Assembly (NCBI GenBank): GCA_020524245.1
Contig: JAIVLN010000004.1
Location: 1-64,000, forward strand
DNA: 64,000 nt
Origin: Rossellomorea aquimaris
GTDB lineage: Bacteria; Bacillota; Bacilli; Bacillales; Fictibacillaceae
Direction of reading: 5' to 3'
The notes under the pieces are model-generated. The model was not told the origin of the DNA. It saw only the letters and a program-made list of their open reading frames with translations, and ran no database searches. This document shows positions 16,731 to 24,605 of this stretch, in pieces. Position numbers and translations under genes: made by a program. Positions within the stretch are counted from its first letter, which is position 1, and every line of letters begins with the position of its first letter.

Positions 16731-18998
16731 TCACCAGCTCTTTCGGAGTCTGAACAACATCACGCCAGAACCGACGAGTAAAGTGGAGAATAAGACTAAC
16801 ATATTGTACCAAGGATTTGACGTCTTCGGTAATTCAGTTACTGGCTCCTCATCACCAGGATCATCTGTAGGCGGATCCGAAGGAGGATCGCTTGGCGGAT
16901 CCACTGGTGGTGGATCAGTCGGTGGATCAACCGGTGGTGGTTCTTCGCATGATTCACCATTGCTGGAAAGCTGAATTGGGTCTTCACCATCGACGGTTAC
17001 TTGTAAAATATTCTCGCCCTCAATCGTGGATGTGAAGAAGGACACCTGACTATTTGCCCGTACTAACAGTTTTCCGCTTTGATCTGATCCAACGATTTCC
17101 CAACTGAACATGAGATCAGAGTCATTCGGGTTCGTCACTGTCCATGCACGTGTTTCTGATGGATCTTCAGAACATACTTCACCTAAAACTAACGGTTGTA
17201 AGTCTTCAGGTGGAGGTGGTGGAGGAGTATCACATGCATCTCCAGGACTGTCCATAGATGTCATAAGTTTCCCATCTACCCAGACTTCAAGCGTATTTTT
17301 ACCTTCAATTGCGTCTGTAATAATGGTTTGAGTTTCATTCGCTTTCAGCATCATCGTACCTTGTTGAGTGGTACCAGTAACTTTCCAAGTAAACGTGACA
17401 GATACTTCATTCGAATTCGAAACGGTCCATGCTCTTGTGCTACTTGGATCTTCCGTACATACTGTATTAATGGAAATTGGATCTAGTTGTGGAGGTGGTG
17501 GAGGAGGAGAACAATCCTCACCATTACTTGATTTCATAACGTGTTGATCTTCATCATAGTAAATATGAAGTATGTTGTCGCCCTCTGTGGTCGTTTCGAA
17601 TGTTATGGTTTGTTTAGCACCTACTGTTTTTTGACCAGACTGAGTTTCAAGCTTCCAGTCAAATTGAACTGCTACATTATTTGAATTAGTAATCTTCCAA
17701 GCACGTTTTTGAGTCGGCTCATCTGTACATACCGATTGAATGGTTAGTGGTTTGATTTCTTCAGGTGGTGGCGGTGGGGTACAGTCTTCACCGTTGCTAT
17801 CCTTGGAGACGTGTTGATCATCACCGTAGTAAACGTGAAGGATATTATCGCCTTCTGTATCCGTCGTGAACGAGACAGAATCATTCGCATTAACTGTCAC
17901 TTCATCAGATTGTGTACCAAGCTTCCAAGTAAATGTGACATCAACATCGTTCGGATTGCTGACCGTCCATTTACGTTCTTCGCTAGGCTCATCAGTACAC
18001 ACCGATTTAATGGTCAGAACTTTGAGTTCAGGTTCTGAAGGGGAGCAATCCTCGCCGTTGCTTTCCTTCTTGACGTGTTGATCTTCACCGAAGTAAACGT
18101 GAAGGATGTTATCGCCTTCTGTATCCGTTGTGAATGTGACAGAAGTATTGGCTTTGACCGTCACTTCATCAGATTGTGTACCAAGTTCCCAAGTAAACGT
18201 GACATCGACATCGTTTGGATTGCTGACCGTCCATTTACGTTCTTCGCTAGGCTCATCGGTACAAACGGATTGAATGGTTAGATCTTCGAGTTCAGGTTCA
18301 GGAGGTGAACAATCCTCACCGTTACTTTCTTTTGAAACATGTTGGTCTTCACCATAATAGAGGTGAAGGACATTATCGCCTTCCGTATTTGTCATAAACG
18401 TGACAGAAGAATTGGCGTTAATGCTTCCAGATTCACTCTGCGTACCTAGTTCCCATGTGTAATTAACTTCAAAATCGTTTGGATTAAAGACTGTCCATTT
18501 CCTTTTCTCACTAGGCTTGTCCGTACATACAGATGTAATAACGAGATCTTGCAACTCTGGTTGTTCTTCTTCACAATTATTGACTGAAATCTCGTCACTC
18601 CATAATTCACCTTGACCAGGATGCCCGGGACGTTGGGATGCCCAAAACATGTATTTGCCAGGCTCAGTTGGATTGTAGGTCAATGCTTCAGAAGCACCTG
18701 ATTCCAATTCAGACACTGTTCCTGTAGCTACAACTGTGCCTCCATGTTCAGGCTTTGGATTCCCGGTTGGTGAGTAGTATACTTTGTACTGAACTGTATC
18801 TTTCATATCCTCTGAATCCTGACCGTTCATGATCTCAGCCCAAATCTCGTCACAATCTCCTCCTTGATCAATAAATTTTAGTGAGCTCTTATCCCAATCA
18901 TCATCAACTGTAGCAATTACACTCGTTGCAGGCAGACCGTTCATCAGCATACTGAGCAGTAATACAAAGATTGATAATCGAGCCACTATACGTTTCAA
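16731..18998 (-). CDS. LPKTS wall-anchored surface protein with TapA-like domain and six repeats
   Basis: About 755 residues. A signal peptide (RLSIFVLLLSMLMNGLPATS) leads into a domain of about 110 residues: WDKSSLKFID, a Cys, a MNGQDSEDM loop, PGKYMFWASQRPGHPG, WSDEISV and a second Cys. The same pattern occurs in TapA/YqxM proteins and in the tapA product at 20797. Six repeats of about 89 residues follow, each with a VCT/S..PS..R.W.V.N.N core and GE.C end. A Pro/Asp stalk, LPKTS, a membrane segment and RLRKSW complete a sortase substrate. TTG 18998 behind GAGGTGG is preferred over TTG 19028. Likely a matrix-linked adhesin; the repeat ligand is unknown. Confidence 0.85.
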   Translation of the reverse strand: MKRIVARLSIFVLLLSMLMNGLPATSVIATVDDDWDKSSLKFIDQGGDCDEIWAEIMNGQDSEDMKDTVQYKVYYSPTGNPKPEHGGTVVATGTVSELESGASEALTYNPTEPGKYMFWASQRPGHPGQGELWSDEISVNNCEEEQPELQDLVITSVCTDKPSEKRKWTVFNPNDFEVNYTWELGTQSESGSINANSSVTFMTNTEGDNVLHLYYGEDQHVSKESNGEDCSPPEPELEDLTIQSVCTDEPSEERKWTVSNPNDVDVTFTWELGTQSDEVTVKANTSVTFTTDTEGDNILHVYFGEDQHVKKESNGEDCSPSEPELKVLTIKSVCTDEPSEERKWTVSNPNDVDVTFTWKLGTQSDEVTVNANDSVSFTTDTEGDNILHVYYGDDQHVSKDSNGEDCTPPPPPEEIKPLTIQSVCTDEPTQKRAWKITNSNNVAVQFDWKLETQSGQKTVGAKQTITFETTTEGDNILHIYYDEDQHVMKSSNGEDCSPPPPPPQLDPISINTVCTEDPSSTRAWTVSNSNEVSVTFTWKVTGTTQQGTMMLKANETQTIITDAIEGKNTLEVWVDGKLMTSMDSPGDACDTPPPPPPEDLQPLVLGEVCSEDPSETRAWTVTNPNDSDLMFSWEIVGSDQSGKLLVRANSQVSFFTSTIEGENILQVTVDGEDPIQLSSNGESCEEPPPVDPPTDPPPVDPPSDPPSDPPTDDPGDEEPVTELPKTSNPWYNMLVLFSTLLVGSGVMLFRLRKSW
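16944..18554 (-). repeat. six coding repeats of about 267 bp in the LPKTS protein
   Basis: Six consecutive units. The first three downstream of the TapA-like domain are nearly identical in stretches (CTDEPSEERKWTVSNPND), while the last two are more divergent. High similarity of neighbouring units suggests recent expansion by recombination. Confidence 0.85.
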
Positions 18999-19039
18999 TT
19001 TACCACCTCGTATTGTTCTATTTGACAAACTATAATTCG

Positions 19040-19068
19040 AGTATAAAAGTTCAAATTGAACAAGTCAA
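19040..19068 (-). promoter_or_regulatory. sigma-A promoter with palindromic operator in its spacer
   Basis: On the minus strand TTGACT (19068-19063) and TATACT (19045-19040) are 17 bases apart, a near-consensus vegetative promoter for the LPKTS gene. The spacer holds the perfect palindrome GTTCAATTTGAAC (19049-19061), built from the same GTTC/GAAC half-sites as the SinR-type boxes before tapA. A regulator bound there would block RNA polymerase. Confidence 0.75.
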
Positions 19069-19090
19069 ATGAATGGTATTCAAAATGAAC

Positions 19091-19120
19091 AAATAAAAAC
19101 CTTCATGAAACATGAAGGTT
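19091..19120 (-). terminator. terminator of the small gene at 19217
   Basis: AACCTTCATG and CATGAAGGTT (19098-19107 with 19111-19120) flank a three-base loop, with TTTTTATTT following on the minus strand. Confidence 0.75.
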
Positions 19121-19216
19121 AGGGAGTTAATTATTTAATTGTAATATTACTATAGCTTCCCAATGGCCGATTCGAGAAGGGGGATTTAGACTAAATATAA
19201 CTTTACATACGTAACT

Positions 19217-19375
19217 CTATTTTAATTGTTGATCTTCATTGTTAATTTCGTCCAACTTTTCATAAGTGTTTGATTCTTGGAAATCATTACGGTTATTAAT
19301 ACCAATGAAAATCGTTCCATCATAGAATTTCATCGTAATTCCATCAGGTAGCAATTCCGTATAAATCACATTCAT
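19217..19375 (-). CDS. small protein, 52 residues, unknown
   Basis: Begins MNVIYTELLPDGITMKFYDG and ends in an acidic Asn/Gln-rich tail. GGAGAAGGTG lies 5 bases upstream of the ATG, and a terminator lies downstream, so a real gene is likely. The FYDGTIFIGINN stretch faintly resembles the end of the broken reading frame at 20165 (INGETIYRGIKN). It lies between the two matrix units. No function is evident. Confidence 0.6.
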   Translation of the reverse strand: MNVIYTELLPDGITMKFYDGTIFIGINNRNDFQESNTYEKLDEINNEDQQLK

Positions 19376-19634
19376 ATGAACACCTTCTCCGTTAAAAATT
19401 CGTTATTCATTTTAACGTTGTATAAACCTAAATACCTATAAGAATACAAATTTTTGACTTCTGGGTACTATTTCGTGGTTACCCAGGGTATTTCCTCTTG
19501 TAAATTTCCGACACTTTCATACATTAAAGATAAGAACTATGTCGTAATATAATAAAATAAGCAATTAGTCACTGTGTTTTGACATAAAGACAGGACTATG
19601 GTCTAAATCTATCAAGGTGGTTTTTATATAAAAA

Positions 19635-19664
19635 ATAGACAAGATCATTGATGATCTTGTCTAT
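19635..19664 (-). terminator. terminator of the XRE regulator
   Basis: Near-perfect palindrome ATAGACAAGATCAT / ATGATCTTGTCTAT with TTTTTTATA on the minus strand, directly after the regulator's stop. Confidence 0.85.
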
Positions 19665-19666
19665 TG

Positions 19667-20008
19667 TTATTTTGTAGGTTTATTTTTTATAGCAGCGATA
19701 GTTTCTGCCAAGGCTCTTAATTCATCGATGGAAATGTCTTTCTCTTTCATTTCTTTAGAAAAAGCCAACCACTCTACGCCCAATTTTTGTAATTCTTCCG
19801 GTACTTCTTCCTTGTTACCAAAGAAATAGGAAATGTCTTTATTAAAAAAGTCAGCCAAACTCTCCAATAATTCCAGAGTAGGTTTTCGATCACCTCGCTC
19901 AATCTTGGACAGATTGCTGTAGTTGAAGTTAATTGCATCTCCTAAATCCTTTAGGGTCATCCCTTTTTCTTTTCTAAGTTCTTTAATACGATTACCAATC
20001 TGTTTCAT
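19667..20008 (-). CDS. XRE-family transcriptional regulator
   Basis: A 113-residue protein with an N-terminal HTH (about 5-60: IKELRKEKGMTLKDLGDAI, then YSNLSKIERGDRKP) and a helical C-terminal tail. It resembles phage-type or ImmR-like repressors more than SinR, since it lacks the SinR/SinI dimerisation segment. GAGGTGG precedes the ATG. It is transcribed away from the tapA operon; GTTC/GAAC half-sites lie in the shared intergenic region (AAAGAAC at 20102, GTTCAATAAGAAC at 20132), so it could be controlled with, or control, the matrix genes. Confidence 0.8.
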   Translation of the reverse strand: MKQIGNRIKELRKEKGMTLKDLGDAINFNYSNLSKIERGDRKPTLELLESLADFFNKDISYFFGNKEEVPEELQKLGVEWLAFSKEMKEKDISIDELRALAETIAAIKNKPTK

Positions 20009-20164
20009 TTAAATAACCACCTCAGTACTAATTGGTCCCCACTTTCAGTATAATCCAAAAAAATTTCTTATGAAACAAAGAAATTATAATCACTTAGTCA
20101 AAAAGAACAACTAAGGTTAAAATAAATAAGTGTTCAATAAGAACAAAAACGTGGAGGTGAACAG

Positions 20165-20401
20165 ATTCAAATTAATGTTGTAATTATTATATCGGAACAC
20201 AACTTCGTTCCTTTAGGAGTAGTTGATTTATCAGCCTGAATACAAAAAGATACAGACAAATATGTAAAAAGCTTAAATAACCACCTAGCATTATTACTGT
20301 TGAGAAATAGTTGTGAGGTAATTACTTTGAATATGAGACTGGATGCAACAAACTTGACAATGATAAATGGGGAAACCATATACCGGGGTATTAAAAATTG
20401 A
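20165..20401 (+). pseudogene. decayed or stop-interrupted small reading frame
   Basis: Downstream of GGAGGTGA (20153-20160) one frame stays open for 78 codons apart from a single TGA at 20237. It starts at ATT 20165, reads IQINVVIIISEHNFVPLGVV, continues after the TGA, and ends INGETIYRGIKN at TGA 20399. A terminator follows at 20510. Good ribosome binding site and terminator suggest a former gene; no conventional start codon remains. Confidence 0.3.
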
Positions 20402-20509
20402 TTTTTTTTTGAAACGGATCAGACTTAAATAAAAACACTAAAGTAACTACAGCAATGATCATTTGTTTCTATTCAATGTTTTTGATCAACAAACGTTATA
20501 AAGAAGGTT

Positions 20510-20539
20510 TACCCGTACATTGGTGCGGGGTGTTTTTTG
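20510..20539 (+). terminator. terminator upstream of the matrix promoter
   Basis: ACCCGTAC / GTGCGGGGT imperfect stem followed by six T. It would stop transcription from the broken frame before the tapA regulatory region. Confidence 0.6.
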
Positions 20540-20547
20540 TTAGTAAT

Positions 20548-20563
20548 GTTCTTTGTGAAGAAC
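20548..20563. promoter_or_regulatory. SinR-type palindrome 1
   Basis: GTTCTTTGTGAAGAAC, a 16-bp inverted repeat. GTTCTTT matches the known SinR operator half-site GTTCTYT exactly. Confidence 0.65.
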
Positions 20564-20621
20564 AACTTTAAAAATGAAAAACTATGAAAAAGAGAGGATA
20601 AAGGAGTATTATGAATTAAAA

Positions 20622-20637
20622 GTTCATTAAAAAGAAC
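20622..20637. promoter_or_regulatory. SinR-type palindrome 2
   Basis: GTTCATTAAAAAGAAC, same 16-bp spacing as palindrome 1, with one changed base in the left half-site. Confidence 0.6.
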
Positions 20638-20664
20638 AAAATGACCCTTTTTGAAGGTTTCTGT

Positions 20665-20716
20665 GTTCTTAATCAAGGCATATAATCACAAGTGAAAGGC
20701 GTTCTTAAAAAAGAAC
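20665..20716 (+). promoter_or_regulatory. tapA operon promoter flanked by SinR-type sites
   Basis: TATAAT at 20681-20686 is the best -10; the -35 is weak. GTTCTT (20665-20670) lies in the spacer and the palindrome GTTCTTAAAAAAGAAC (20701-20716) just after the expected start point. A bound repressor would block initiation, consistent with SinR control of tapA in B. subtilis. Confidence 0.65.
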
Positions 20717-20796
20717 AATAAAGGATTATACATAGAACAAACAACAGAAAGTCACATCCAGAAGGGGTGAGTCCAATAAGAAAAGGACGGTTGACA

Positions 20797-21657
20797 ATGA
20801 AAAGAATAAAAATGTTGAAACTTAAAGCAACAATTAGTAGTATAGCAATATTTTACCTTCTATTTGCATTATTGATAATTATTAACGGACCTACATCTGC
20901 CTATTTTAATGATTCAGAATCAATTAGTAATTACATTAGAGCAGCAACCCAATTTGAGGAAACAAAAGGACAAAGTTCTTTAAAATTTTTATTGGGTCGA
21001 AATTTTGAAGGGTGGAATAGTTCTTGTACTGAAGAAGCCTTAATTTATGCAACCATAAAAAATGGTGATGACTCGGCTTCAATGACCGATGAGGGGAACT
21101 TTATTTTGAAAAGAATACCATTAAATCAACCTGGTAATCCAAAGGAGAGCACCGACATTGTTATCAATGGAACATTCCCAATGTTGTTAACTGGCCAAGA
21201 TTACAGGATACAAGTTCCGCTTAATTTTCCAAATATAAGTGGGAAATATATGTTTCAAGCGTTTCAAGAAGGTGACCATCCTGGAACTGGAATAATTTGG
21301 AGTGAGACTATCGAGGTTGATTGTGAAAATAATGAAGCAGATTTACAACATACTCAAAAAAATAATGAATCAGACAAGAAAAACGAAGAAATAAATTCAA
21401 CAAATGACATTAAGGACAAAGAAAACGATAGCGATTCTAAAGACCATGGAGATTCTGAAAATAGTGAGACTACAGAAGCCGGAGGAGATCCTGAAGATAG
21501 TGAAACTACAGAAGCCGGAGGAGATCCTGAAGATAGTGGGACTACAGAAACCGGAGGAGATTCCGAAGATAGTGGGAGTACAGAAGCCGGAGGAGATTCT
21601 GAAGATAATGGAACTGCTGAAGACAGCGGAGAACCTGAAGAAGGTGGAGATTCATAA
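20797..21657 (+). CDS. tapA: TapA/YqxM-type matrix fibre assembly protein
   Basis: First gene of a tapA-sipW-tasA operon, 286 residues. The signal region ends GPTSAYFND, the motif also seen in the TasA precursor and typical of SipW substrates. The TapA domain has SSLKFLLG, two cysteines (WNSSC and VDCEN) expected to form a disulfide, and GKYMFQAFQEGDHPG before IIWSETIEV. The rest is a very acidic tail of five 12-residue repeats rich in GGD.EDS. B. subtilis TapA also has an acidic, disordered tail. ATG 20797 lies 9 bases after AAAAGGA. Codon use is AT-rich like its neighbours. The tail may be truncated (see 21658). Confidence 0.85.
   Translation: MKRIKMLKLKATISSIAIFYLLFALLIIINGPTSAYFNDSESISNYIRAATQFEETKGQSSLKFLLGRNFEGWNSSCTEEALIYATIKNGDDSASMTDEGNFILKRIPLNQPGNPKESTDIVINGTFPMLLTGQDYRIQVPLNFPNISGKYMFQAFQEGDHPGTGIIWSETIEVDCENNEADLQHTQKNNESDKKNEEINSTNDIKDKENDSDSKDHGDSENSETTEAGGDPEDSETTEAGGDPEDSGTTETGGDSEDSGSTEAGGDSEDNGTAEDSGEPEEGGDS
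21442..21621 (+). repeat. five tandem 36-bp coding repeats in tapA
   Basis: Units at 21442, 21478, 21514, 21550 and 21586, each encoding 12 acidic residues of the type AGGDPEDSETTE. Near-identical units imply slippage or recombination, so tail length probably varies between strains. Confidence 0.9.
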
Positions 21658-21846
21658 GACGATGAAGATTCTGAAGATAGTTGACATCTTGAAAGTAGTA
21701 GAAATTCAGAAGGCAATTATGTTCCAATAGGCAATGAAATTTTAGGTGTAGGTAAAAGATGAGAAAAAAATGAAAAAGTAATTGAACAAAATGAAAGATC
21801 AGAAGAGTCTTTATTCTTTGATGAATATAAAAAAGGAAGTGTACAC
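21658..21846 (+). pseudogene. in-frame decayed extension of tapA
   Basis: The 63 codons between the tapA stop and the sipW ATG stay in the tapA frame. They continue the acidic theme (DDEDSEDS, then HLESSRNSEGN, then EKNEKVIEQNE) and are broken only by TGA codons at 21682 and 21760. The sipW start is in the same frame. This looks like a formerly longer tapA tail. Confidence 0.4.
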
Positions 21847-22419
21847 ATGAAAATTAAGTCATTAAAAATTTTAAATTCATTAGTTACTACAATCTTAATA
21901 ACAACATTTATAACACTGGTATTTATCGTGATTTCTACTAAAGCTTCAGGTGGTGAGCCTTCAATATTTGGGTATCAGATAAAAACTGTATTATCTGGAT
22001 CAATGGAACCAACTTTTAAAACAGGATCTGTAATAGCTGTTGAACCTATTAAAAATCCTAGCACTCTGAAAAAAGGTGACATAATTACATTTACTACTCA
22101 AGATGAAAAGATAGTTACTCATAGGATTGAAAAAGTTATTGGGAAAGACAAACAATTGCAGTTTAAAACTAAAGGGGATAACAACGAGGATCCAGATTTC
22201 AACAATGTCTTAGCTCAAAATGTGGTTGCTAAATTCACTGGTTTTACGATTCCTTATGTTGGCTATTTGGTTGAGTTTTCACAATCGAGAAATGGTAGTG
22301 CACTTTTACTGATTGTTCCTGGTATATTACTTGTGCTTTATTCAATTTATACAATTTGGTCTTTGATTCGAGAAATTGAACCAAGTGAACAAGATAAAAG
22401 TTTAAAAAGTAATAGTTAA
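21847..22419 (+). CDS. sipW: signal peptidase SipW
   Basis: An ER-type (Ser-His) signal peptidase, 190 residues, the same size as B. subtilis SipW. The catalytic serine is S52 in SGSMEPT and the histidine is H92 in IVTHRIEKVIG. Membrane segments lie near 12-32 and 150-178. It processes TapA and TasA in B. subtilis; both precursors here carry the AYFND motif. AAAAAAGGAAG lies 9 bases before the ATG. Confidence 0.95.
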   Translation: MKIKSLKILNSLVTTILITTFITLVFIVISTKASGGEPSIFGYQIKTVLSGSMEPTFKTGSVIAVEPIKNPSTLKKGDIITFTTQDEKIVTHRIEKVIGKDKQLQFKTKGDNNEDPDFNNVLAQNVVAKFTGFTIPYVGYLVEFSQSRNGSALLLIVPGILLVLYSIYTIWSLIREIEPSEQDKSLKSNS

Positions 22420-22492
22420 ATTGGTTGTAACTCACAAAGAGTTTCAATAAATAAATACATACCCACTGGGTAACTTTTAAGGAGGAGAAAGA

Positions 22493-23245
22493 ATGAGTAT
22501 TAAAAAGAAAGTAGGTTTGGGCGTAGCTTCAGCGGCACTTGGATTATCTTTAGTTGGAGGAGGAACTTGGGCATATTTTAACGACGAGGAGACGGTTAGT
22601 AATGCCTTTGCAGCAGGAACACTGGACTTACAAGTCCTTGCATTTAATGATGGTAATGGTGCTTTACCAATTAACTTCGATTTATCTAACATGAAGCCAG
22701 GTGATGAGGTTACTAGAAAGTTTAGATTGTATAATAATGGTTCTTTAGCAATAAAAGATGTATTATTAAGCGCTAAGGCAAGTACTACCGATAGTGATAC
22801 ACAGCTTGGGAAATTCTTGAAACAATTTTCTGTGGAATTTATTAACACAGGTACAGAAGGTGGAGGTCCTCACAACATCGTAAACGGTGAATTCACTCTT
22901 TTTGATTTAGTTCATAATAATGTTGGAAATATTGATAGTAACTATATCAGTGACAATGGGTATATTAATTTAGCAACCATACAAAATTCAAATGATGATA
23001 GCAGAATTGGTCTTCCAGCTGATCCAAGAGACGAAGATTGGGTGAAAATTAAAATTACATTTATGGAAACTGGGGTAAATCAAAATGAATTCCAAGGAGA
23101 TTCTGCAAATGTAACATTTAATCTAGAAGCTAGACAATGGGATGGGGTCACAATTTCTGAAGATGATCCTAACGGTACAATAAACAATGGACAGACTAGA
23201 TCAGCAGATGGATCTGCTCAACCAGATCCAATCACAAGTCCTTAA
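22493..23245 (+). CDS. tasA: TasA/CalY-type matrix fibre subunit
   Basis: A 250-residue major biofilm fibre protein (CalY/camelysin, formerly peptidase family M73). The signal sequence ends GGGTWAYFND. The mature part has the family features LDLQVLAFNDG, NMKPGDEVTRKFRLYNNGSLAIKDVLL and a final VTFNLEARQWDG. The ribosome binding site TAAGGAGGAGAAAG is the strongest of the operon, fitting an abundant structural protein. The hairpin after the gene may further raise its share of the transcript. Confidence 0.93.
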   Translation: MSIKKKVGLGVASAALGLSLVGGGTWAYFNDEETVSNAFAAGTLDLQVLAFNDGNGALPINFDLSNMKPGDEVTRKFRLYNNGSLAIKDVLLSAKASTTDSDTQLGKFLKQFSVEFINTGTEGGGPHNIVNGEFTLFDLVHNNVGNIDSNYISDNGYINLATIQNSNDDSRIGLPADPRDEDWVKIKITFMETGVNQNEFQGDSANVTFNLEARQWDGVTISEDDPNGTINNGQTRSADGSAQPDPITSP

Positions 23246-23280
23246 CTTTTAATTTACTAGAATAAACAAGTAGCTCCTTT

Positions 23281-23307
23281 AAGAGGTGGGACAGTCACCC
23301 ACCTCTT
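23281..23307 (+). terminator. hairpin after tasA, partial terminator or mRNA stabiliser
   Basis: AAGAGGTGGG (23281-23290) pairs perfectly with CCCACCTCTT (23298-23307), but only ATATTAATT follows, not a T-run. Leaky termination or protection of the tasA 3' end would leave some transcript for the downstream anchor and sortase genes. Confidence 0.55.
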
Positions 23308-23336
23308 ATATTAATTCAAGAGGTAGGTGATTTGTC

Positions 23337-23966
23337 TTGAAGAGCATCGTGATTACATATTTATTGTTTATCACATTATTAGTTAGCCAAGTTTTAATTT
23401 CATCTTCTGTATATGCAAACGAAAGTGAAAAGATTATTACAACTTTTCCAAATGGCATTTTATTCGATTTAGAAAATATTAAACCTGGGGATAATTTTAA
23501 AAGAGAACTGATAGTTAAGAATAAATATGAATCCAAAATTAATTATTCTGCATATGTGAAACAAGTTAATGGAGATGAAATGTTATTTAACGTTTTAAAT
23601 GCTGAAGTAATTAACAATGACAAAACATTTTTTAAAGGTAAATTAACTGACTTAAATTCTATCAGAGATATTGAATTGAATTCAGGTAATAATGATAGGT
23701 ATCTAATTGTTATTTCCTTTCCAAAAGAATCTGGGAATGAATATCAAGGTCTTACTACAGAATTTGAAATAGTTTTTACTACCGAAGGCGATGAATCAAC
23801 TGTCAATCCACCGATAACGACTCCAACAAATGGGGGTCTTCCACAGACGGGTGAATCTAACCCAATTTGGTACTACTTGTCCGGTATCATGTTAGCGGGT
23901 GTTGGGGTTGGTATACTGCGTCAGAGTTTGAAAGGTGATCGTCCTAGAATAAGGTTAAAGAGGTAA
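23337..23966 (+). CDS. LPQTG wall-anchored TasA-like protein
   Basis: A 209-residue protein. An ordinary signal peptide (ending SVYANES, signal peptidase I type) is followed by a domain with FDLENIKPGDNFKRELIVKN, the same KPGD motif and strand order as TasA, and EFEIVFTTEG at its end. Then come a Pro/Thr linker, LPQTG, a membrane segment and RPRIRLKR. It looks like a TasA-fold subunit made for covalent attachment to peptidoglycan, possibly capping or rooting TasA fibres. TTG start behind AGAGGTAGGTGA. Confidence 0.85.
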   Translation: MKSIVITYLLFITLLVSQVLISSSVYANESEKIITTFPNGILFDLENIKPGDNFKRELIVKNKYESKINYSAYVKQVNGDEMLFNVLNAEVINNDKTFFKGKLTDLNSIRDIELNSGNNDRYLIVISFPKESGNEYQGLTTEFEIVFTTEGDESTVNPPITTPTNGGLPQTGESNPIWYYLSGIMLAGVGVGILRQSLKGDRPRIRLKR

Positions 23967-23972
23967 CATCCT

Positions 23973-24590
23973 ATGAAATTACTGATGGCTTCCATACTCA
24001 TAATTATTGGTATAGGTGTTGCCTCTTTTCCATTTATCAAATCTCAGTATTCAAAACATCAACAAGAACAACTCCTTACAGAATGGAACATGTCCAATCA
24101 GGTAACCGCTCGACAGAGCTTTACTTCACTATCCAAGGTTTATGCCTCAGATACAAATAAAGAAGAGGCAACACAAACGACTCCATCAACAGGTGAATTA
24201 ATAGGAACCATTGAAATTCCAGAAATTAATCTCACACTCCCGATACTAGAAGGAGCTACAATCCCTAACCTAAAAAAAGGAGCGGGCCGTCTGGAAGGTA
24301 CTGCTTTCTTAGGAGAAAAGGGGAATGCTGCCATCGCTGCACACAGAAGCTACACGTACGGGAAAGACTTCAACCGTCTTGATGAACTTGAAAACGGTGA
24401 CGAAATCATCATTACAACCGAGACTACCACATACACATATATTGTGGACAACACTTTGCGAGTCCTGCCAGATGACACTTCAGTATTAGCTTCAAATCAA
24501 GACAAATCCATCATTACTTTGATTACATGTGACCCCATCAAAGATCCAACACATCGGTTAATCGTCCAGGCATCTTTACAAAATCCATAA
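23973..24590 (+). CDS. class D sortase of the tasA operon
   Basis: A 205-residue sortase with one N-terminal membrane segment and no C-terminal one. Catalytic His in AAHRS, Cys in ITLITCDPI and Arg in THRLIV are present. It starts 6 bases after the LPQTG gene, so its dedicated substrate is most likely that protein. It shares the GELIGTIEIPEINLTLPILEG stem-to-barrel transition with the sortase at 16031 but is otherwise diverged. Confidence 0.9.
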   Translation: MKLLMASILIIIGIGVASFPFIKSQYSKHQQEQLLTEWNMSNQVTARQSFTSLSKVYASDTNKEEATQTTPSTGELIGTIEIPEINLTLPILEGATIPNLKKGAGRLEGTAFLGEKGNAAIAAHRSYTYGKDFNRLDELENGDEIIITTETTTYTYIVDNTLRVLPDDTSVLASNQDKSIITLITCDPIKDPTHRLIVQASLQNP

Positions 24591-24605
24591 GAAAAGGTGA
24601 TTGCC

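Noticed and set aside
16783-18281. Plus-strand reading frames opposite the LPKTS gene
   Set aside because: They are low-complexity shadows of the repeats and Pro/Asp stalk, with no ribosome binding sites.
21442-21621. 36-bp repeats as CRISPR
   Set aside because: They are in-frame coding repeats for an acidic 12-residue unit without spacers.
21658-21846. TGA codons in the tapA tail as selenocysteine
   Set aside because: They follow a TAA stop and have no Cys or redox context, unlike the TGA at 55191.
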